64,000 nucleotides of DNA from Mytilus galloprovincialis (lineage: Eukaryota; Mollusca; Bivalvia; Mytilida; Mytilidae): positions 22,922,646 to 22,986,645 of the forward strand of contig NC_134844.1 of assembly GCF_965363235.1 (NCBI RefSeq). The letters are read 5' to 3'. The position numbers and the translations under genes are program-made. The notes beneath the pieces were generated by a model that had not been told where the DNA came from, made no database searches, and saw nothing but the letters and a program-made list of their open reading frames with translations. Below are positions 60,601 to 64,000 of the stretch, piece by piece (position 1 is the first letter of the stretch; every line of letters begins with the position of its first letter).

Positions 60601-60797
60601 ATGCTTTACCAATAAGGGCTCTTTGATTTTTTTATATATTTTTTTAATATATTTTAGGAGGAGCAGCAGGAATTGGTATAGCAATGTTGATTGTCGGGGC
60701 TGTAATGGGATTCATACTGACTAGGTTTTACCATGTAAAATGGCGTCGTAATAATCCGGGACTTATTAACGACATGGAAGATAACAACAGATATTAG
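40583..60797 (+). CDS. type I membrane protein with duplicated cysteine module, SEA-like segment and mucin-like stalk (16 coding exons)
   Basis: Assembled by splice-site reading. Exons: 40583-40694, 41545-41745, 42834-43081, 43815-43923, 45697-45854, 48114-48236, 49075-49174, 49871-50037, 50683-50778, 53598-53666, 54077-54203, 55068-55180, 56677-56859, 57641-57899, 58319-58582, 60658-60797. All are GT-AG and in phase; 2469 nt, 822 aa, stop TAG. Order: signal peptide (1-21), module 1 (31-282), module 2 (283-488), SEA-like stretch (about 490-602), Thr/Pro stalk (615-720), linker, TM helix (about 779-798), tail WRRNNPGLINDMEDNNRY. I cannot name it. The closest memory is the invertebrate 'LolA-like domain' membrane proteins, held loosely. 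The start follows an AG acceptor-like site, so a 5'UTR exon probably lies upstream. AATAAA occurs at 60909-60914. Confidence 0.85.
40735..40965 (-). repeat. family G repeat (membrane-protein gene intron 1)
   Basis: Carries 'gataacacctgtcatattcc', 'tgtacaggcattttcttatg' and 'ggtggattgaacctagtttt' in order. Follows exon 1 and keeps its frame open by chance. Confidence 0.75.
41060..41335. repeat. about 125-bp tandem duplication (intron 1)
   Basis: 'gtacagaaccacgtcatatg' and 'taacaaagaaacacaaaa' recur at about 41161 and 41279; 'acatcagcaaaa(t)t..aagacaagaatac' recurs at about 41091 and 41216. About two and a half units. Confidence 0.75.
41545..45854 (+). CDS. membrane-protein gene exons 2-5: extracellular module 1
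   Basis: Exons 2-5 encode residues 38-276. Landmarks: GGPMPSWSIGYSTDVEWKM, C151 (SSDKCTVNNLETEM), C206 (HWSSCLYV), ITAQVDIYFAKNW, then NVFIPVRVEVRG. Exon 3 (42834-43081) uses the acceptor in catattag; an AG 6 bp further on would break phase. N-glycosylation sequons are NSS (190) and NGT in exon 5. Each element has a counterpart in module 2, so this looks like an old internal duplication. Function unknown. Confidence 0.83.
42358..42625. repeat. (GAAT)n / (AAAT)n microsatellite (intron 2)
   Basis: About 270 bp of tetranucleotide repeat, gaatgaat then aaataaat, with a few interruptions. It ends 209 bp before exon 3. Confidence 0.97.
43137..43285 (+). repeat. family G repeat (intron 3)
   Basis: 'gactgtaccaagtcaggaat', 'gtttgatgtgtttgagcttt', 'actcggagttcagtattttt'. 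Begins 56 bp after the exon 3 donor. Confidence 0.8.
44210..44440 (+). repeat. diverged direct repeat, copy 2 (intron 4)
   Basis: Counterpart of 36830-37090 (gttaagtgttgttgaat, 'ctaatattaaag', 'gaatacctaca', 'gtcgataaacttt'). Confidence 0.55.
44776..45351 (+). repeat. 72-bp minisatellite, 8 near-identical copies (intron 4)
   Basis: Exactly 8 x 72 bp, each starting catatacattacagacatgtg. Units differ at only a few sites (tccag in units 1, 7 and 8, tcaag in 2-6; a tctcc variant in unit 5). Because 72 is divisible by 3 and the unit has no stop in one frame, it opens a 205-codon ORF that is not a gene: it lies inside an intron, has no start context and is only the repeat. The near identity implies recent spread or active homogenisation. 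Confidence 0.97.
46185..46460 (+). repeat. dispersed repeat family F (intron 5)
   Basis: Ends with 'gtcactgatgagtcttatgt' and 'agacgaaacgcgcgtctggc'. Related copies are at 54665-55047 (reverse), 60005-60080 and 62745-63020 (reverse). The 79-codon ORF here is repeat. Confidence 0.82.
46461..48113. other. rest of intron 5: family G copy and unassigned DNA
   Basis: 47560-47720 is a family G copy (tgtaccaagtgtgtgacag, 'ttggagttcggtatttttct'). 47960-48020 has the repeat word 'ccccatttccattctcagtt'. The rest is AT-rich with nothing recognised. Confidence 0.55.
48114..54203 (+). CDS. membrane-protein gene exons 6-11: extracellular module 2
   Basis: Residues 277-503. Begins FCPGKYPGKPIMKLPDSFYG (C283), then IWYHADQKIIRYDTKT, TILDFKTGIRYKI, C363 (IGNCETEL), RGILCDVWVG (C414), FTAEWYFAAQGW and SSFDLYNCF (C489). 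The string 'hydrated strand, DFKTG, then single Cys' is what reminded me of LolA-like domain proteins. Exons 9, 10 and 11 are phase 0 and small (96, 69 and 127 nt). Introns 9-11 are filled with repeats that run almost up to the acceptors. Confidence 0.83.
48237..49074. other. intron 6, no recognised feature
   Basis: AT-rich, with a short plus-strand word 'cgtctatataag' reminiscent of family F. The minus-strand ORF at 48394-48747 has no family marks. Confidence 0.4.
50130..50460 (+). repeat. family H variant (intron 8)
   Basis: 'gtacggccgtcaagaataaa', 'gtacaaatgtaaaacaattc' and 'ctggcttggaacagacga' in family order, diverged. Confidence 0.65.
50905..51285. repeat. two family G fragments back to back (intron 9)
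   Basis: A plus-strand end (ggactttctgttttgaattt, about 50940) is followed by a minus-strand copy with 'caactgtcatattcttgact' and 'atggtggattgaaccgggtt'. The minus-strand ORFs here are repeat. Confidence 0.7.
51850..53550 (-). mobile_element. decayed Penelope-like retroelement (intron 9, antisense to host gene)
   Basis: Read on the minus strand from high to low coordinates: a C..C..C cluster (NCKTYDILISDTYF), the short mark LFNTSARRNRSHGLRNYT, KELGINKTSNPTYSLTSF, the reverse-transcriptase mark LPSLYWIPKRYKTPYKERYI, then a YIDD-type region and ASHLDFFLKIDTDGR. These match my memory of a mollusc/cnidarian reverse-transcriptase family in which a GIY-YIG-associated cysteine region precedes the RT. 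It is broken in many places and clearly a fossil. Boundaries are approximate. Confidence 0.72.
53930..54072 (+). repeat. family G repeat running up to exon 11
   Basis: 'ctatgacagttgttatccac', 'gtgtttgagctttgatttt' and 'cctcggagttcagtattttt' then gtgattttactttttg. The repeat ends within about 5-10 bp of the acceptor tattttag at 54076, so its own T-rich end serves as the polypyrimidine tract. Confidence 0.82.
54665..55047 (-). repeat. family F repeat running up to exon 12
   Basis: 'tagataccaggactaaattt', 'gccagaagcgcgtttcgtct', 'aaaagactcatcagtgacgc', then a second 'catcatagataccaggacta' at 55025. It ends about 20 bp before exon 12 (55068). Confidence 0.8.
55068..56859 (+). CDS. membrane-protein gene exons 12-13: SEA-like segment
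   Basis: Exon 12 encodes ISQLYLQDILQAKLTDLAQI followed by DSSRMTNIL. Exon 13 continues MEYYDGNEFYFSATLLDKAP and ends with WSQNVSTSTGD. The pattern helix, then 'I..I....Y..N.FYFSATLLD' strand, next to a Thr-rich stalk and TM helix, resembles a SEA domain. No clear GSVVV-type autoproteolysis site is seen. The frame runs on past the donor (GAT then GTAAGT) into a dispersed repeat. Confidence 0.78.
55600..55800 (+). repeat. family G repeat (intron 12)
   Basis: 'ctagctataaaaccaggtag', 'gctgtaccaagtcaggaatt', 'gactttccgttttgaatttt' and 'cctcggagttgggtattttt'. Confidence 0.8.
56203..56415. mobile_element. 213-bp MITE, copy 2 (intron 12)
   Basis: Ends tactgtagattcatttat (56203) and tgaatccacagta (to 56415); inner words gaacatttgaattcgtgg and gtacccacgaa. 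Same family as 8882-9102. Confidence 0.85.
56931..57350 (+). repeat. family H repeat with tandem first part (intron 13)
   Basis: 'aggaagatgtggtatgagtg ... caactctccatccaagtcac' occurs twice in a row (56936 and 57051), then the rest of the family (gggtcccaaaaattac, 'ctacatatacagacgacaac'). It begins 72 bp after the exon 13 donor. Confidence 0.85.
57641..58582 (+). CDS. membrane-protein gene exons 14-15: Thr/Pro stalk
   Basis: Exon 14 (57641-57899) encodes ELTTTTAPTTPTLP and further Thr/Pro-rich sequence typical of an O-glycosylated stalk. Exon 15 (58319-58582) has a Cys-Pro cluster (CMCPKITCPP, SSCPP), then a Lys/Thr-rich linker and NCSALIRQMQLAADNAKKST. It ends GVSK plus one base at the donor AGTAAAG then GTATAA. 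Reading through this donor adds 13 codons and stops at TAA 58621-58623, giving a form without the TM helix. Confidence 0.83.
58573..59775 (+). repeat. 92-bp tandem array grown from the exon 15 / intron 15 junction, about 13 copies
   Basis: Unit: gagttagtaaaggtatagat, then gcttcagtagaaatcgcttg, then taacttgaaataaaggtaca, then aaaccttataaactcc and a cccgg end. The first unit is the real end of exon 15 plus the intron start. Later units repeat the AGTAAAG|GTATA donor. Units 2-4 are near identical. Units 7-9 match 10-12 one for one, a three-unit higher-order repeat of about 275 bp. Several units carry AATAAA. No unit keeps the upstream coding frame; each stops within the unit. Confidence 0.93.
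59776..60657. other. rest of intron 15: fragments of families F and others
   Basis: 60005-60080 has 'gagtcttttatagacgaaac' (family F). 60270-60365 has 'ctgttgtctctttggcacat' and 'ccccatttccattctcaatt', a common 3' end of a local repeat. Otherwise AT-rich. Confidence 0.6.
60658..60797 (+). CDS. membrane-protein gene exon 16: transmembrane helix and tail
   Basis: The acceptor atattttag joins phase 1 and gives GGAAGIGIAMLIVGAVMGFI then LTRFYHVKWRR. This is one hydrophobic helix (about 779-798) followed by basic residues, so the N-terminus is extracellular or lumenal. The 24-residue tail ends MEDNNRY then TAG. Too short for ORF calling, but the frame, the helix and the stop fit the gene. AATAAA lies 112 bp after the stop. 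Confidence 0.85.
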
Positions 60798-60908
60798 ACT
60801 GGTACATGTTGTACATGGTGAAGTAATCTCATATGTCCCTAGTATGATATGTATTTGGTCCTGGTAATTCTCCAAAAACTATTCAGGTTCTTCTTTGTTT
60901 GGTTAGAA

Positions 60909-60914
60909 AATAAA
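60909..60914 (+). terminator. AATAAA poly(A) signal of the membrane-protein gene
   Basis: Canonical hexamer 112 bp after the TAG stop, followed by T- and GT-rich sequence (acctttgtttgtggaatg). Best candidate for the 3' end. Confidence 0.6.
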
Positions 60915-62126
60915 TGTTGAATATTTACCTTTGTTTGTGGAATGAAGACTAACAAATGTTTCCAACTCTTTAGTACAGTTCAATATTGACAATCTATCAT
61001 TTTAACAATAAAAGTACAAGACAATAAATGAAAAAGACTAACACAAGATTTTAAATATTGAAACAATGGCCCCCTAACAAGTATTAAAGATTTAAGCAGA
61101 TATATGACGTAATTATCTGCTTATTGTTTTTCTTAGTAGTTAATTATCATCAGCAACAGCATTCAACCAATAGCTACTGCTGTGCATGTCTAGATAAGCG
61201 TACAAGTATTATGAAACAAGTTTTGTCTCTTATTCCTAAATCATGTTCTTTTTCAAACATTATCATCTAAGTTAGTGGTCATTTTAGTTTGTAGGCTTAC
61301 TGAGCTTGATTTTGTTTCTGACAAATGATCTATATATCAGGTATAACATATATAAATTATGCTATGTTGTTACAAATGATACAGCTAAATGTTCTCTTTA
61401 TCTTTCGTGTGCCAAGAAAAAGCTTAAATACAAATTCTGGTCTTCATTCTTGGTATTTGTCCAATAAAGGCAACAGTACTGATCAGCTGCTGATCAAAGT
61501 CGTAAATTGATTAATCGAGAAGAGAAACCGGGTCACAAATCAAACCCGAGGGAAACATTAACTTTAAATGGAAAACAATGGTACAGCAGAAACACTAGAC
61601 TGCTTCTAAAACAAATGCAAACATACATAGATAAAAACAACAGTAGTATACCGCTGTTCGAACGGACTACTAGTATTTGATATCAACTGCCATATTCCTA
61701 ACTTGTACAAGACATTTTAAGAAAAAAATGGTTGATTTAACCTGGTTCAAAATTGATGTTGTTTGTACAGTTAAAATTAATAAAAGAAAAAAAAAACGAA
61801 AAAATCCATAGATAAATACTACACAGATCAAGAAACAAAAGAAAAAAAGATGAAAACGTCCAGAGCACTAATGATCATGCACCCCGTTTTTTTTTTGTGG
61901 TGTTGTTCGGACTTTAGTTTTCTATGTTATGTTATGTGTACTGTTGTTTGTCTTGTGGTCTCTTTCATTATCCTCACTGCTTAGTCGATTTATTTTCGAC
62001 GTATGGGTTTCCCATTGGTAACTTTCACACGTCTCTTTCAAACACAAAAGTGGCAGTTTAAAGGGAAAGTTTTATCATTAAATATTAATAAGTAACAAAG
62101 TTGTATTTAACACATTTAAAAACGAT
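60915..62126. other. intergenic between convergent genes
   Basis: 61500-61760 is a reverse family G copy ('caactgccatattcctaact'). 61900-62030 carries 'gttgtttgtcttgtggtctc', a repeat 3' end. 60980-61490 has nothing recognised. Confidence 0.55.
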
Positions 62127-63900
62127 TTATATTCTATCATCCATTTGCTCTTCGATATCTTCAAGAAGTTTGTCCAAACTGTCGGTTAAAGAATCGTGAT
62201 ATGTGACTGGTTTCTGAAGCTTTGTATGGTTTTCCTCCCATTTCCACATATCATCCTTAGTGGGTGTCTTCTTTTGCTTTGTGAGATATGGTTTCTTTAT
62301 ATTCTTTTGTTCTTCATTTTCTAACTTTGCTAATAAAGTGTCAATTTCATCAAGTGCCTGAAATACAGCGTACCAAATGTCATTAATTCACGTTACTACA
62401 CATAATTTTACACGCTATAAAAGATGCCCCACGATCAAGCTTCTTTGATTAAGGCTAGAATCTAATGTATTAATGTTTATTTCGTTGTCCGTACAGTAAA
62501 ACATAAATAACAATACACCGCGGATGGCTGTATTTTGTTAATGATGTTTTCAACTAAAAATTTTTTTTGGACTTTATGTCGTAACCACAAATTTAATTTG
62601 TTATCCTCCTTTTTGTTGTATTTGTCGTAAAAAGATTTAAACTATTAGAACGAAATCTGCTTACCCTTTTGGAGCAGCTTAGTTCGTCTCGTTATTTTGT
62701 TATTTACTGGTTTCTTATTAGTCTTTAATAACATTAACGGTACCATTTTTTTCTGCACCAGATGCGCATTTCGACAATACATGTCTCTTCAGTGATGCTC
62801 GTGGCCAAAATATGTAAAATCCAAAGCTTATATAAAAGATGAAGAGCTATAATCCAAAAGTTCCAAAAAGTATAGCCAAATCCGTGAAAGGAATAAGAGC
62901 TTTGCATGAGGGAGATACATTCCTTAATTTATGATAATTTGTAATATTTTGTAACAGCAAATTTGATAACACAAAAAATCCGTATGTTCATGCCAGTACC
63001 GGAGTACTGGCTACAATTGTAGTGTTTTGCAGTAGTTTATTTTTGTTCTTTGCGTCTTCGGTGGCTCGTTTACTGTAACTTGCGATAGCCAATCTTCATA
63101 CCTGTTTTGGTGTAAATACTTTTAAATGTACTTCCCAGACTTCTTAAAAACCTGAAACGGTGTATTTTTTATTTGTATTTTTGATTGTGTATCTTTTATC
63201 TGCCATGTTTTGCCCTCTGATGGTTTACCTGAGGCATTGAGTGCATTTGATATGTATATAATTGCAACGAATGCATAGATTGAGGGTATATCTGACTATA
63301 GAAGAATACACGAGCCAGAATAAACTTCATTTTTACATGAAAAATTACATGGCTTTAAAGGGGCACTAGCTACGAGATATTTTAAAAATTCCGAAGTATG
63401 ATATTTTAGTGCAATCATTAATAAAGTGAAATAGTGCACGAATACGCTTTCTATTTATATCTATATTTATGTTAATTTCGATTATATGACCATTGGATGT
63501 CATTGGATGTCAACCCAATAGTTAATTAGATGGCGTCAAGACTGAAATACACAATGAAACTACATATTATCGAGCACATGCCCTATCAATTGTTTGTTTA
63601 AGACTTGTTATAATTTGGATAAATATTTTCAATGGTTATAAATCAAACATGAGAATTGAGTCAAATCGGTAAATATGAATTTGACAGCTAGTGTCTCTTT
63701 ACATTTAATATGATTATTTACTAAAGTTAAAAGTTATTTTATTGAGGATTGAATTGGACATCCTACCTTATCTTGGTTAGCTATTCTCACTCTTTCAGCT
63801 TTGTCAAATTCTTCTAATTTTTTTTGCTTGTGTAGAATATGTGGCAATTTCGAATTAAGCCTATTTCTTTCGTTTATTTCTTGATTATTCTTGAAATCTA
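62127..63900 (-). CDS. coiled-coil protein, C-terminal part (two exons visible)
   Basis: Minus strand. Penultimate exon 63900-63767 encodes NQEINERNRLNSKLPHILHK and LEEFDKAERVRIANQDK; last exon 62357-62127 encodes ALDEIDTLLAKLENEEQKN, then a Lys-rich linker, MWKWEENHTKL, and ends DKLLEDIEEQMDDRI with TAA at 62129-62127. Donor AAG then GTAGG and acceptor tttcag then GCACTT join in phase 0. Strongly charged and helical, probably coiled coil. I do not recognise the family. The remaining exons lie beyond the window; the last bases (63997-64000) would fit a donor site on this strand. It is tail to tail with the membrane-protein gene. Confidence 0.7.
62745..63020 (-). repeat. family F repeat in the intron of the coiled-coil gene
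   Basis: 'ctgcaccagatgcgcatttc', 'ttcagtgatgctcgtggcc', 'gccaaatccgtgaaag'. A diverged reverse copy of the family at 46185. The rest of this intron (62358-62744 and 63021-63766) is AT-rich with nothing recognised. Confidence 0.7.
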
Positions 63901-64000
63901 CTGTAAAACAAACAAACACACGACAAATATTGTAGCATTTATCTCCATTCAAATGAAAATAATTCAAAATATCGAGTTTCGACAAGATAAGTCTGTACCT

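Noticed and set aside
58583-60657. Exon array encoding repeated peptides
   Set aside because: Each 92-bp unit is not a multiple of 3 and contains stops; only the donor-like words persist, so it is not a coding repeat.

Overview
This is AT-rich, intron-rich, repeat-dense eukaryotic nuclear DNA. The genes are animal genes with GT-AG introns. The dispersed repeats (TIR elements carrying 150-190 bp tandem units, short MITEs, a tRNA-type SINE ending in a CAATCAATC-like tail, the 'cgaaacgcgcgtctgg' repeat) are of the kind found in marine mussels. A bivalve, probably a mytilid, is the best reading; this is recognition from memory, not a search.

Layout. (1) 1-4600: repeat elements only. (2) 4871-7347, minus strand: HAT1, the type B histone H4 acetyltransferase, assembled here as two exons (411 aa). 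(3) 7450-32648, plus strand: SMYD4, a TPR-MYND-SET protein, assembled as 17 exons all in phase (745 aa). HAT1 and SMYD4 are head to head with only 102 bp between their start codons. That gap holds two near-identical E2F-like motifs, and both starts resemble TISU/YY1 sites, so it is very probably one compact bidirectional promoter. (4) 32650-40580: intergenic, mostly repeats. (5) 40583-60797, plus strand: a gene of 16 coding exons, all in phase, encoding an 822-aa type I membrane protein that I cannot name with certainty. It has a signal peptide, two copies of a module with matching cysteine spacing (possibly the 'LolA-like' domain of invertebrate membrane proteins), a SEA-like segment, a Thr/Pro-rich stalk, one transmembrane helix and a short tail. 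(6) 62127-63900, minus strand: the last two visible exons of a coiled-coil protein that runs off the window, tail to tail with gene 5.

The introns hold most of the unusual structure. SMYD4 intron 9 carries three separate inverted repeats and a nest of elements. Intron 15 of the membrane-protein gene begins with about 13 copies of a 92-bp unit, and each unit repeats the gene's own exon-intron junction. Its intron 4 carries eight near-perfect 72-bp repeats. Its intron 9 holds a decayed Penelope-like retroelement in reverse orientation. Several elements end within 5-50 bp of 3' splice sites.

The two left-hand genes both act on, or are predicted to act on, chromatin and share a promoter. The membrane-protein gene is unrelated to them. 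No RNA genes, CRISPR arrays, LTR elements or Polintons were recognised.
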